Source: Scytonema hofmannii PCC 7110 (GTDB lineage Bacteria > Cyanobacteriota > Cyanobacteriia > Cyanobacteriales > Nostocaceae). From it: a DNA stretch of 64,000 nt. The first letter of the stretch is position 1. Each line of letters starts with the position of its first letter. This document shows, one piece after another, positions 55,695 to 64,000 of this stretch. The stretch lies in NCBI RefSeq assembly GCF_000346485.2, contig NZ_KQ976354.1, forward strand, positions 10,808,341-10,872,340. Reading direction: 5' to 3'. The position numbers were made by a program, and so were the translations under genes. The notes below the pieces were generated by a model. That model searched no databases. It saw only the letters and a program-made list of their open reading frames with translations, and was not told the DNA's origin.

Positions 55695-57368
55695 ATGCCA
55701 GAAAGTAAATCTAAGAATAATTTTTTAATTCCCGCTATTGGTACTGCCATAGTTATAGCAGGGGGTGTAGCTGCCTATATGTACTTTAAAGGTGGCCCCC
55801 AAGGAAACGTCTCCGACGCTCTCAATGCTGCCAAAATTGTACCAGATGAAGCATTGATGGCAACCTATATTTCCACCGATCCAACAGTTTGGGCAAAGTT
55901 AGAACAGTTTGGTACGCCAGAAGCCCAGAAGATAGTTGCCAAAGGGCTAGAGGACTTCAACAAAGGCCTCTCAACTGACAGCAGCATTTCTTATGAAAAA
56001 GATCTAAAACCTTGGGTAGGCGGCGTGATGATTGCCGTACTTCCACCTAACCCAGTCAAACCCGCACAGAATACCCCGCAAGCTTCCCAGCAATCCAACG
56101 TCCTGATGGTAGTGGGGATCAAAGACAAGATGCAAGCTTTGAACTTTGCCACCAAATTAAAAGGACAAAAAGACTTAAAAATCACAGAAACTGACTATAA
56201 AGGCGAAAAAATTATAGAAACTGCTGGAAAAAGCTCACCAACATACACTTCTATTTTAAATAATACATATGTAGTATATGCAACAGAAAAACCAGCTATA
56301 GAAAGTGCTATTGACACATTTAAAGGACAGCCTTCCTTTGCCAACAAAGAAGGTGCAAACAGCTTGCTAACTCAAGGTGTCAACGTCGAAAACACCGTCG
56401 CACAAATCTATGTGCCTGATTATGCTGGTATGGTACAGCAACTTATTGCCACTAATCCACAATCAGCACAATTACCACCACAAACACTATCACAATTGAA
56501 ACAAGTAAAATCACTGGTTGCGGGCGTTGGGATTGATAATGTAGGTGTACGGATGAAGGCAACTGCTAAATTAGATCCCCAACTCGTTAAATTCCAGTAC
56601 CAAAATACTGGATCTAAAGTTGTGTCGGAATTTCCGGCAGATACAATGGCGATCGTGAGCGGACAGGGAATCAGCAGTTGGTGGACAACAGTTGTCGAAC
56701 AATCAAAAGAGGTTCCTGAATTAAAGCAAACTCTTGAAACAGCCCGCCAGCAACTGAAATTCGTCAATATTGACCTAGATAAAGAGGTTTTTAGCTGGAT
56801 GGATCGGGAATTTGGAATTGCAGCCATTCCATCCAATCAAGGCGTGTTGGCACAAACTGGCTTTGGAGGAGCATTTGTATTTCAGACAGGCGATCGCAAA
56901 ACTGCAGAAGGTACTCTCAGCAAATTAGACACCCTTGTCAAAACACAATCTTTAAACATTGCCAAAAGAAATATTGGTGGCAAAGAAATCACTGAATGGC
57001 AAATTCCCAAACAAGGAGCATTGTTAGCACACGGTTGGCTCAATCAAGACACCTTATTTGTAGCGATCGGCGGTCCCATAGCAGAAATGTTAGCAGATCG
57101 TAAAGGTCCAAGCTTAGACGGCAGCGCGAACTTCCAAGCAGTCACCAACACCTTACAAAAACCCAACGGCGGTTACTTCTATATAGATATGGATAAAACC
57201 GCATCTGTAATCAATCGCTTCGCCACCGCACAACAGCAACCAATTTCACCAGAAGCCAGTGCCATCATGAGTTCCATTCGCGGTTTAGGTATGACAGCCA
57301 CTAGCCCTGACAAATCAACCTCTCAAGTCGAGATGTTACTAGCATTAAAACCCAAATCTGGCAATTAA
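55695..57368 (+). CDS. DUF3352 domain membrane-anchored protein
   Basis: 557 residues. A single N-terminal membrane helix (LIPAIGTAIVIAGGVAAYMY) is followed by a long soluble domain matching the cyanobacterial DUF3352 family as I recall it (KIVPDEALMATYISTDPTVW, YEKDLKPWVGGVMIAVLPP, IVSGQGISSWW). The bulk probably faces the periplasm or lumen. The function of this family is unknown. It begins with its own leader and ends before a GC-rich repeat. Confidence 0.75.
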   Translation: MPESKSKNNFLIPAIGTAIVIAGGVAAYMYFKGGPQGNVSDALNAAKIVPDEALMATYISTDPTVWAKLEQFGTPEAQKIVAKGLEDFNKGLSTDSSISYEKDLKPWVGGVMIAVLPPNPVKPAQNTPQASQQSNVLMVVGIKDKMQALNFATKLKGQKDLKITETDYKGEKIIETAGKSSPTYTSILNNTYVVYATEKPAIESAIDTFKGQPSFANKEGANSLLTQGVNVENTVAQIYVPDYAGMVQQLIATNPQSAQLPPQTLSQLKQVKSLVAGVGIDNVGVRMKATAKLDPQLVKFQYQNTGSKVVSEFPADTMAIVSGQGISSWWTTVVEQSKEVPELKQTLETARQQLKFVNIDLDKEVFSWMDREFGIAAIPSNQGVLAQTGFGGAFVFQTGDRKTAEGTLSKLDTLVKTQSLNIAKRNIGGKEITEWQIPKQGALLAHGWLNQDTLFVAIGGPIAEMLADRKGPSLDGSANFQAVTNTLQKPNGGYFYIDMDKTASVINRFATAQQQPISPEASAIMSSIRGLGMTATSPDKSTSQVEMLLALKPKSGN

Positions 57369-57371
57369 AAT

Positions 57372-57515
57372 TTGTGGTGCGGGCGTCCCCGCCCGCCCTG
57401 CATTCATCAATCTTGTGGTGCGGGCGTCCCCGCCCGCCTTGCATTCATCAATCTTGTGGTGCGGGCGTCCCCGCCCGCCTTCGATGACTAACGGGCGAGA
57501 CGCCCGTACCACAAG
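57372..57515. repeat. GC-rich palindromic repeat, copy 2 (three tandem 41-bp units)
   Basis: A 41-base unit beginning TTGTGGTGCGGGCGTCCCCG repeats at 57372, 57413 and 57454 and is closed by an inverted end (GGGCGAGACGCCCGTACCAC). It is the same family as 52396-52505. It could also act as a terminator of the DUF3352 gene. Confidence 0.8.
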
Positions 57516-57540
57516 AGATTTGGTCACTGGTCATGAAACA

Positions 57541-57573
57541 AGATCCCCGACTTCTTCAAGAAGTCGGGGATCT
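57541..57573. repeat. Closed palindrome related to the 7.8-kb MITE
   Basis: AGATCCCCGACTTCTT, one central C, then its exact complement. This is the outer arm of the 7766-7962 element without an interior, either a deleted copy or a founder palindrome. It may work as a terminator hairpin. Confidence 0.8.
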
Positions 57574-57649
57574 GAGTCTTTGAATTCTGACAAATTTAGA
57601 TAGGATTGCTATAAATTGGAGATAAGAATCTTCACTCAAAGCTTGCATT

Positions 57650-57997
57650 GTGGCAAAAATTACTCTTGAAGTACCCGATGAATTATCAGAACAACTAGTG
57701 CAACTAGGCGATCGCCTTCCAGAATTGCTTGCACTTAGTCTTCAACAACCACCCCTTCCAGCTAGAATATACCGATACATTCTTGATTTCCTGGCTAGTA
57801 AACCGACATCAGAGCAAATTCTTGCTTTCCGTCCCACATCAGAAATGCAACAACGATTGCAAACCCTGGTGAAGCGAAGCCACGCAGGAGAACTGACTGC
57901 TACAGAACAAGCAGAATTAATTGAGTACGAACGCATAGAACATTTGGTAATTATGCTGAAAACTGGTAACTTAGCCAATCTAAGCAAGATCTCATGA
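57650..57997 (+). CDS. Hypothetical protein paired with HNH endonuclease
   Basis: 115 residues from a GTG at 57650 (MAKITLEVPDELSEQLVQLG). The first 25 residues resemble the beta-strand/helix start of small DNA-binding antitoxin-like proteins; the rest is helical. Its stop overlaps the next gene's start by four bases, so the pair is co-translated. Function not recognised; an antitoxin- or regulator-like role for the HNH partner is only a guess. Confidence 0.6.
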   Translation: MAKITLEVPDELSEQLVQLGDRLPELLALSLQQPPLPARIYRYILDFLASKPTSEQILAFRPTSEMQQRLQTLVKRSHAGELTATEQAELIEYERIEHLVIMLKTGNLANLSKIS

Positions 57998-58401
57998 GTG
58001 TTACTTATATTCCAGCTGCACTGCGTCGCTTGGTTGAAGAACGAGCAAGATACCGATGCGAGTACTGTTTACTACCTCAAAATATTTCATTCTTTCCTCA
58101 CGAAATTGACCATGTTATTCCTGAAAAACATGGCGGTAAAACTGATGCAGGGAATCTCGCTTTCACTTGTTGGCGTTGCAATCGATATAAAGGTACCGAT
58201 CTTGGTTCCTTTGACCCTCAAACAGGTGAATTTAGCTTTTTATTTAATCCTCGCATACAGCAGTGGACTGAACATTTCGCTTTTGAAAAACTTAAAATCG
58301 TTGGGTTAACTCCTGAAGGACGCACAACCGCAAAATTGCTTCAATATAACAATGATGAAAGGCTTGCAGAAAGAGAAAGATTAGGCGAACACCCCTCATA
58401 A
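57994..58401 (+). CDS. HNH endonuclease
   Basis: 135 residues. The HNH signature is complete: first zinc pair CEYC, catalytic core IDHVIPEKHGGKTDAGNLAF (Asp-His, Asn) and the second zinc pair CWRC with NRYKG. It is a free-standing small nuclease domain of a family common in cyanobacteria. It overlaps the preceding small gene by four bases (ATGA). The biological role, whether restriction, genome maintenance or toxin, is unknown. Confidence 0.85.
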   Translation: MSVTYIPAALRRLVEERARYRCEYCLLPQNISFFPHEIDHVIPEKHGGKTDAGNLAFTCWRCNRYKGTDLGSFDPQTGEFSFLFNPRIQQWTEHFAFEKLKIVGLTPEGRTTAKLLQYNNDERLAERERLGEHPS

Positions 58402-58429
58402 GAATCTTACAAAAAATAAATCATCCAAT

Positions 58430-58529
58430 CTTGTGGGGTGGGCGTCCTCGCCCGCCCTTGTATTAATCCAGCCCTCCATCACTAACGCCCGCCTTCGATG
58501 ACTAACGGGCGAGACGCCCGTACCACAAG
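58430..58529. repeat. GC-rich palindromic repeat, copy 3
   Basis: TTGTGGGGTGGGCGTCCTCG at the left end and GGGCGAGACGCCCGTACCAC at the right end. Its right third (CGATGACTAACGGGCGAGAC) is nearly identical to copy 2, and both are followed by TGGTCAC units, so the two share a composite structure. Confidence 0.75.
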
Positions 58530-58537
58530 AGATTTAG

Positions 58538-58684
58538 TTACTGGTCACTGGTCACTGGTCACTGGTCACTGGTCACTGGTCACTGGTCACTGGTTACTGG
58601 TCACTGGTTACTGGTCACTGGTCACTGGTCACTGATTACTGGTCACTGATTACTGGTCACTGGTCACTGATTACTGGTCACTGT
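58538..58684. repeat. Heptamer array (TGGTCAC), about 21 units
   Basis: The longest array in the window, with TGGTTAC and TGATTAC variants towards the right side. It lies between the HNH gene and the methyltransferase gene. No spacer structure; not a CRISPR. Confidence 0.9.
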
Positions 58685-58773
58685 TAAGAAGTTGATTTGG
58701 GAGTGAAGATTGGATCGCTTCGAGCTTTATCATATTTGATAGACAAGCTCATTCCAAAGGTAGATCGAGATTA

Positions 58774-59694
58774 ATGAACACGGCTGTCAAAAATACTCCG
58801 GGATTAGCTTCACGCTTCATAAATGGAGTCCTCGCTATCAAGCCTCTCGCTAACCTAGCCAAACACCAAGCTAGGCAAATGATGATTAAACGTGCTGAGA
58901 AAATCGGTGTCAATTGGACACAAGAAGTCCGCACGCTACAAGCACGAGATTGGACACAAGATTTTGCGAAAGTACAAAATCCTCAAGTCACCTACCCAGA
59001 CTATTACTTGCAATCTTTCCACGCTTATGATCAAGGAGATCTTTGCTGGGAAGCCGCTCTAGAGGTAGAAGTGGCTGCTCAAACCGTTCACGCAACTCTT
59101 TGGGGCAATGCTACAGTACAAGGAGATGCTCAGCTACGCCAAAGTTATCATAATATCCTGGCTAAGCAACTCCCCAAACAGCCACAAGCTATCTTAGATA
59201 TTGGGTGTAGTGTGGGCATGAGCACATTTGCACTACAAGAAATTTATCCTCACGCCAAAATTACTGGGTTAGACTTGTCTCCTTACTTTCTCGCCGTTGC
59301 TGAATACCGCAGCCAGCAGCGCAGTGTCAATATCGATTGGGTTCATGCATCTGCGGAATCAACCAGGCTGCCAAGTGCCTCGTTTGATTTTATCTCCATG
59401 TTCTTGATTTGTCACGAGTTACCTCAAGTCGCAACTAGAAAAATTTTTGCAGAAGCCAAGCGTCTGCTGCGTCCGGGCGGTTGCATAGGAATCATGGATA
59501 TGAATCCAAAATCAGAAGTGTATCAAAAGATGCCGACTTATATTATGACTTTGCTCAAAAGTACGGAACCACTGATGGATGAGTATTTTTCATTCGACAT
59601 TGAGCAAGCGTTAGTGGATGCTGGTTTCAATACTCCTACCATCACTCCCAACAGTCCGCGCCATCGCACGGTCATTGCTCAAGTGCGTGGTTGA
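58774..59694 (+). CDS. SAM-dependent class I methyltransferase
   Basis: 306 residues. Motif I is ILDIGCSVGMSTF, motif II GLDLSPYFLA, followed by WVHASAESTRLPSASFDFIS and LLRPGGCIGIMDMNP. The N-terminal 120 residues are an extra helical region (YPDYYLQSFHAYDQGDLCWE) seen in a cyanobacterial subgroup. The substrate is unknown. Its 3' end overlaps the start region of a PrsW-type gene. Confidence 0.85.
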   Translation: MNTAVKNTPGLASRFINGVLAIKPLANLAKHQARQMMIKRAEKIGVNWTQEVRTLQARDWTQDFAKVQNPQVTYPDYYLQSFHAYDQGDLCWEAALEVEVAAQTVHATLWGNATVQGDAQLRQSYHNILAKQLPKQPQAILDIGCSVGMSTFALQEIYPHAKITGLDLSPYFLAVAEYRSQQRSVNIDWVHASAESTRLPSASFDFISMFLICHELPQVATRKIFAEAKRLLRPGGCIGIMDMNPKSEVYQKMPTYIMTLLKSTEPLMDEYFSFDIEQALVDAGFNTPTITPNSPRHRTVIAQVRG

Positions 59695-60667
59695 TGTACT
59701 GCTAGTCTTGTTGGCAGTGCTACCACCACTGCTCCTTTTGGTGTATTACTACAGCCGCATTCCAACAACTATCTCTTTCATGCGGCTGCTGTTATTCTTT
59801 GCTCTTGGGGCAATATCTGGGTTTGTTGCTCTTCACTTAGAACTGATTTTTGAAACAGTTGCCCAATGGATTGTGAATTGGCGCATCATTCAGCGATCGC
59901 TATTTGGTGTTGCCTTGCGACAATTGATTGCAGTGGGTCCAATTGAGGAAGGTTGTAAGTTAGTCACAGTCATTGCTTTAACTAACTATTTTCAACGTCG
60001 GTATCGGTTACGTCATAGCACAGTTTTTCTTTTTTGTCTAGCCGTTTCACTGGGTTTCACGGCTAAGGAAAACTGGGTTTATCTTTTTCACGGCTTTCAA
60101 GGTACACCATCAATTGTAGAACGAGTGATTAGCACTCCCGTACACGCCATGTTTTCTGCACCTTGGGGATACGCCTTGGGGATGCTTGTGAACACTAGTA
60201 TTTACTCAAACCGACATAGAGGTCAAGTTTCTCAAGCATGGCTAAATTCTGTGATTTGCCATGCTTTAGTAAATGTTTTATCTATCAGTGGTCGCTACCC
60301 TTTTCCCTTGCGCTTGCTCAATTACGGATTGTTTCCGTTCCTGTTATGGATGTTTTGGCGACTGGAAAAATACTTACAAAAGATGCAAGGTCAAGAGCCA
60401 AGGACTCTTATCTCTGGTTCTACACTCAAGCAACACCTGTGGAGACGGTTTTTGATGCTATTAACCCTGATGCTTGGTGGAAATGTTATCTTCGTGCTGT
60501 TTACCTTAACCAGAGATTTGAGTTTCCTCAATCGATTGCAACTTTTTGACATTAACGTTGCATTGTCTGTTGTGAGTCGCTTATCTCTTAGCTTGATTCT
60601 TGGGCTTTCAGCGTGGGCTATCTACCGCTACTTGCGTCGCTTAGCTAGCCGCCGCCGATATTTTTAA
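59675..60667 (+). CDS. PrsW-family intramembrane protease
   Basis: About 330 residues with eight or so membrane helices. PrsW hallmarks are present: GPIEEGCKL (the Glu-Glu motif), GFTAKENWVYL, HAMFSAPWGYALG and VICHALVN. The frame opens at 59618, but family sequence begins around 59675-59700. The TTG at 59675 or GTG at 59687 are likelier starts, either of which overlaps the methyltransferase end and suggests translational coupling. PrsW proteins cut membrane anti-sigma factors in Bacillus; the target here is unknown. Confidence 0.8.
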   Translation: MLKCVVDVLLVLLAVLPPLLLLVYYYSRIPTTISFMRLLLFFALGAISGFVALHLELIFETVAQWIVNWRIIQRSLFGVALRQLIAVGPIEEGCKLVTVIALTNYFQRRYRLRHSTVFLFCLAVSLGFTAKENWVYLFHGFQGTPSIVERVISTPVHAMFSAPWGYALGMLVNTSIYSNRHRGQVSQAWLNSVICHALVNVLSISGRYPFPLRLLNYGLFPFLLWMFWRLEKYLQKMQGQEPRTLISGSTLKQHLWRRFLMLLTLMLGGNVIFVLFTLTRDLSFLNRLQLFDINVALSVVSRLSLSLILGLSAWAIYRYLRRLASRRRYF

Positions 60668-60674
60668 ATGTTTT

Positions 60675-61664
60675 CTAGATAGTCAGAAATTTACGTGCTA
60701 GAGGGCGAGGAATTATGGACAGAGCAAACGCAGCAACTGTTCTCAAGTTAAACTTTTGCCACCGTAGTGCGTGCAAAAGATAGGGTCGTGCTTCTTGGGT
60801 TTGTTCGGCTTTCAGTAAGCCTATAGCCAAGGTTGTGTGTGCTTGCAACCATTTTTCTTGGAAGTAAGCCTTGAACTCTTGCAACCGTTCATCCTCCATA
60901 AATTGTCGGTAGCAGTAAATTCCTGCTTTTCCGGCTCGAATTTTTGACTGAATACTTAGAGTCCCATTCACAAAGGTTTCTGATTGAGTGTGTACGCGAT
61001 ACTTACTCAATTTTTCAGGAGAGTAATATGCTCCTCGTCCAGTACGACAAGCAAGATAAGTTAGATACAAATCCCAATAAGAACCCATTTGGGGTGGAAA
61101 ATCATCCCAGTCAATGGCATCTTTGCGAATTATAGTAGCTACCGCACTTGGAACAGCTTGATGGACTAGTCCAATTTCATAAAAAGGCTGGTAAACTCCT
61201 TCCTGTAGCTGGTCTCGCTTCCAACGTACAGTATTTTCCTCTGTAGCTACAGCATCAACCTTGCCTTTTGAATCTATTATGTAGTGGTCGCTGAATGCGA
61301 TCGCTAAATTCGCATTTGCCTCTAGATGTGGAATTAGCTTTTCCAAAAAGTCCTGATTCCAAACATCATCATCGTTCAAACTGGCAACATATTTTCCTCG
61401 TGCTGCCTTAAATGCATTTATCACATTCAAAGCTATGCCTGAATTCTTTGTATGGCGCTGGAAACGAATTCGCGAGTCTTGAAAAGAATCCACAATATCT
61501 TGCGGGTTCTCTACACTACCGTCATCCGACACAATAATCTCTACATTTTTATAGGTCTGGTTGACAGCGCTTTCTATGGCTTCTCTAAGATATTTGGGAC
61601 GATTGTAAGTAGGAATTACCACACTAACTAGTGGTTCTCCTAATTGGTTCTGTGCTTGTAGCAT
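60675..61664 (-). CDS. Glycosyltransferase family 2
   Basis: 329 residues. The GT-A fold start VSVVIPTYNRPKYLREAIES, the first acidic site IVSDDGS and the metal-binding DDD in ASLNDDDVWNQ are visible. The C-terminal part is helical and without membrane segments, so a soluble transferase adding a sugar to a lipid, polysaccharide or protein. It is convergent with the PrsW-type gene (stops 7 bases apart). No other sugar-metabolism gene is next to it. Confidence 0.88.
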   Translation of the reverse strand: MLQAQNQLGEPLVSVVIPTYNRPKYLREAIESAVNQTYKNVEIIVSDDGSVENPQDIVDSFQDSRIRFQRHTKNSGIALNVINAFKAARGKYVASLNDDDVWNQDFLEKLIPHLEANANLAIAFSDHYIIDSKGKVDAVATEENTVRWKRDQLQEGVYQPFYEIGLVHQAVPSAVATIIRKDAIDWDDFPPQMGSYWDLYLTYLACRTGRGAYYSPEKLSKYRVHTQSETFVNGTLSIQSKIRAGKAGIYCYRQFMEDERLQEFKAYFQEKWLQAHTTLAIGLLKAEQTQEARPYLLHALRWQKFNLRTVAAFALSIIPRPLARKFLTI

Positions 61665-62578
61665 TTTTACTCCTTTCGGTTAGCTCAGCTTTTGCCAACA
61701 GATGCAACTTTCATTTTGACTGAAAACTAAAATTTTATGAAAAATCAAGAATCAACAAACCTCGCTTTAAATGATAGCATCTACTCCATTGCTGTGTACG
61801 TTCTCTTGAAGTTTGTAGTCCTTATCTACTTGAATTCTTATTTTTTTACAAAAATCATGAATTAAATTTGGAGATGAAATTATGAATGTTTCACGACCTA
61901 ACCTCCTTGTCTATCAAGCATTTCTAAATTTTTTCTCCTCTTGTGCTAACATCTAAAGTCCTCATTTGGATTTTTGCTATTTTTCTTTCACACCTATTTG
62001 TAATTCATATGACAAAAAAATCAGAATTTGTGTTTTACAAAACCATACTAGTGCTTACACAGTATAAATATAAACTTATTCTATTTTATTAAATCCTTAT
62101 AATATCTGCCTTAAGGAAGAATTATTTTTAAATTAAAGTTAAATCAAGGTTAATAAACTAGCGACTGACCTCGCCTAGAAAAAGTTCCAGAATTTAGATT
62201 TTTATATACAAAAATCTTTTTCTTTGGCTGTATTACTACTATTTAAAAAAAACACTCTATGGGTATAAGATCTTCACAACCATATAAGGATGTAAAAAAT
62301 CAAAAAATGTCCTATTAAGTGAAAAACAGACTGCGAACGAGATTGGAATAACAATAAATCTAGAAGGTCGGTACAGGAGTTAAAATCGGGGCAATAAACC
62401 CGGTTTCTCTTTGTCGGACACCTTGATATCTCGTATGCTCAACTTGAAGAAACCGGGTTTTTATAATTACTGTACCGGCGCTCTAGATGATTGCCAAAAG
62501 CTTATAAAATTACAAAAGCCTATCGCAATGAAAAATCTTTGGATAGGCTTGATAATTTTTTTGTTGTTTGTATGAACT
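61665..62578. other. 914-base intergenic gap
   Basis: AT-rich with no gene recognised. It contains the palindromic element at 62368-62479 (separate entry). Short open frames over its right end are shadows. Confidence 0.5.
62368..62479. repeat. Palindromic MITE-like repeat with AAACCCGGTTTCT arms
   Basis: AAACCCGGTTTCT (62396-62408) pairs with its complement at 62448-62460; an outer pair CGGTACAG/CTGTACCG extends the structure to about 112 bases. The same AAACCCGGTTTCT core lies twice in the coding region of the giant kinase at 44.3 kb. It may be a mobile non-coding element. Confidence 0.65.
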
Positions 62579-63448
62579 CTATACTCGTACTAAAACAGAC
62601 TCGTTATGTACAATGTTGGTACTCAACTCATATTCAGTACAGTAGATTTCACAAGAATTGTTGGGGCTTTCGATTAATTTAACTTTGTAGAGCTTTGCGC
62701 CTAATTCTTGAATAGGCGATCGCAACAAATGACTGATGTGAAGTGCAATGTTCTCAGCAGTGGGAACCACTTCAGCAAAATAAGGTATATCTTTATTGAG
62801 GAAGGTATGGTCAAATGGCTCAACCACGTAGTCTTCAATTGCTTGATTAAGAGCTACCAAATCCGCAATCATACCAGTGCGGGGATTAATTTCCCCGACT
62901 ACAGTCACTTCTAAGTGGTAGTTATGCCCGTGTCCGTTAGGGCGAGCACATTTCCCATAAATCTCGAAGTTAGCTTCATTGCTGATATCGGGATGAGCAA
63001 GTCGATGAGCAGCGCTAAAGTGAGTGCTAAGAGTGAGGTAAGCTTCCATTGCGTTTCCTAAATAATCAGCCCAAAGTTCGGGGTGTTCAAAAAGCTGCAC
63101 GCGAACAACAGGCAAATAGGGTGCCAGTTTGTGCCATATAACCCGTGCAATATTTTCTGTGGTAGGCAGAGTTTGTTGAAATTCTGACCACACATCGTTA
63201 AGATAGGAGAAATCCAATTGGCTAGTGACTTCGCGCTTGATAACGTGTTTCACGTCAGACAAGTTTAGTACCATACCATATTTGTCTAGTTCCCCAGCAA
63301 GGGAGACAAATAAAACATAGTTATGTCCGTGTCCGGGAAATTTAGAGCAAGCACCAAATTTCTCAAGATTTTCTGCATCGCTCAGTTCTGGTAACCAGTA
63401 GCGATGGCTTGCCGAAAATTGAGCGCGGCGATTTACAATGCATTTCAT
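62579..63448 (-). CDS. Tandem 6-pyruvoyl-tetrahydropterin synthase/QueD-like protein
   Basis: 289 residues made of two PTPS/QueD domains. Domain 1 (1-135) has FSASHRYWLPEL and FPGHGHNYVLFV (zinc His residues); domain 2 (137-289) has FSAAHRLAHPDI, CARPNGHGHNYHLEV and DLVALNQAIEDYVVEPFDHT. The Cys preceding the GHGHN motif occurs in both (GACSKFPGHGHN; GKCARPNGHGHN). It converts dihydroneopterin triphosphate, either to 6-carboxytetrahydropterin for queuosine or to a pterin for cyanobacterial pterin glycosides. A duplicated form is known in cyanobacteria. Confidence 0.85.
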   Translation of the reverse strand: MKCIVNRRAQFSASHRYWLPELSDAENLEKFGACSKFPGHGHNYVLFVSLAGELDKYGMVLNLSDVKHVIKREVTSQLDFSYLNDVWSEFQQTLPTTENIARVIWHKLAPYLPVVRVQLFEHPELWADYLGNAMEAYLTLSTHFSAAHRLAHPDISNEANFEIYGKCARPNGHGHNYHLEVTVVGEINPRTGMIADLVALNQAIEDYVVEPFDHTFLNKDIPYFAEVVPTAENIALHISHLLRSPIQELGAKLYKVKLIESPNNSCEIYCTEYELSTNIVHNESVLVRV

Positions 63449-63589
63449 GAGTGTTTGGAAGCAAAACTTAAAATTTCTTAAATTTTTCTGCTTCCAGCAT
63501 AAACTAATTTTTACTAAAGTTACAGCAAGTCGGCGGGAAAGCCCACATATAACTAGGGGTGGGATGAACTATTGCCCACCCCATGCCCC

Positions 63590-63627
63590 ATGCCCCACTC
63601 TCCACTCCCTACTCCCCACTCCCCATA
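63590..63627. repeat. CTACTCC-type heptamers before the last gene
   Basis: CACTCTCCAC, TCCCTACTCC and CCACTCCCCAT units lie directly after the stop of the minus-strand hypothetical gene, showing the same placement at a gene end as elsewhere. Confidence 0.7.
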
Positions 63628-64000
63628 CTAAACGTATGCACCCATAGAGTCGTGTGCTTCACGATACAAACGATTCGCAATGCGGAACATTTCTTGTCCG
63701 GTATGCAAATAATTCTCGTCATAGCTCAGAGGGTAGTATTTGAGCTCATCTAGTCCATCGCCAATTTGATTCAGGCAATAATAGAGATGGGCGGCGGCTC
63801 TTGCTAAGGTTGGAGGATTGGGTAAGGATCGAAATTTGGTTTGGGCTTGCTTGAGGTCATCACGACAGGCGTCCAAGTAATCTTGAAATTCATCTAATAG
63901 GACATCATCAAAGGGATCGGCAGAGAGTTTCTCTACTTGCTCTTTTAAAGAATAAAGAATGCGGGAAACCAAACGATTCACAGGCTGATAAACAAAGTGC
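63628..64000 (-). CDS. Hypothetical protein, possibly cut by the window edge
   Basis: A GTG start at 63981 would give 117 residues (MNRLVSRILYSLKEQVEKLS...), but the frame is open through the last base of the window (HFVYQPVNRLVSR), so the gene may begin outside. The product is helical and acidic, with LYYCLNQIGDGLDELKYYPL in the centre. I do not recognise a family, although it looks like a small conserved cyanobacterial protein. It is transcribed toward the QueD-like gene. Confidence 0.6.
   Translation of the reverse strand, partial: HFVYQPVNRLVSRILYSLKEQVEKLSADPFDDVLLDEFQDYLDACRDDLKQAQTKFRSLPNPPTLARAAAHLYYCLNQIGDGLDELKYYPLSYDENYLHTGQEMFRIANRLYREAHDSMGAYV

Noticed and set aside
62491-62682. 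Plus-strand frame near the QueD-like gene end
   Set aside because: It overlaps the 3' end of the QueD-like gene on the other strand and has no family features.

Overview
The window looks like chromosomal DNA of a filamentous, probably heterocystous (Nostocales-type) cyanobacterium. The grounds are the many GCGATCGC (HIP1-like) sites, the abundant heptanucleotide tandem repeats (GTGACCA, GGGAGTA and GGATTTT types), several phytochrome-family photoreceptors, a tandem-domain QueD-like protein, a DUF3352 protein, and a dnaA/dnaN locus with TTTTCCACA-type DnaA boxes. No tRNA, rRNA or CRISPR array was seen.

Layout. 0-3.6 kb: a decaying accessory metabolic locus, with a P450 cut by the window edge, a group II PLP decarboxylase and a threonine-synthase-like pseudogene. 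3.6-7.8 kb: two tandem knotless phytochromes made by a tandem duplication; the first lacks any output domain and the second continues into a cyanobacteriochrome GAF and a histidine kinase. 7.8-12.2 kb: a MITE-like palindrome, an IS607-family transposon (tnpA/tnpB), a damaged toxin-antitoxin pair, a LysR fragment and an apparently intact PIN-toxin pair. 12.5-18.9 kb: one large RTX calcium-binding protein gene broken by an IS701-like element and by a 214-bp MITE; the IS itself carries a 113-bp palindromic insertion. 19.5-21.3 kb: three cell-wall hydrolase genes, the outermost truncated. 21.2-25.7 kb: an NB-ARC/WD40 gene that has lost its front and is split by a second IS607 element. 25.8-28.0 kb: a long, divergent carotenoid-oxygenase-like protein.

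28.2-33.4 kb is core genome: dnaN, a candidate oriC with seven DnaA boxes, dnaA, an HtrA/Deg protease and peptide deformylase. A GT4 glycosyltransferase overlaps deformylase tail to tail. 35.7-37.5 kb: a PAS-GGDEF-EAL protein, preceded by the remnant of a receiver domain. 37.6-52.0 kb: four large signalling proteins all read leftward (bacteriophytochrome kinase; REC-GAF-GAF-kinase-REC-REC-HPt; Ser/Thr kinase-AAA-GAF-PAS-kinase-REC; REC-kinase), separated by short repeat arrays and likely to form a light-input phosphorelay. 52.6-64.0 kb: PepN-type aminopeptidase, DUF3352 protein, a small hypothetical/HNH pair, a methyltransferase overlapping a PrsW-type protease, a GT2 glycosyltransferase, a QueD-like tandem protein and an edge-truncated hypothetical.

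The most striking signals are (1) open alternate frames running the full length of tnpA in both IS607 copies and fused to tnpB; (2) heptamer repeats that supply stop codons, C-terminal tails and even interdomain linkers to otherwise ordinary genes; (3) the duplication that created an output-less phytochrome; and (4) nested insertions whose exact removal restores reading frames. I saw no clear, wholly new defence or biosynthetic system. The IS607 overprinting and the clustered phytochrome relay are the best candidates for follow-up.
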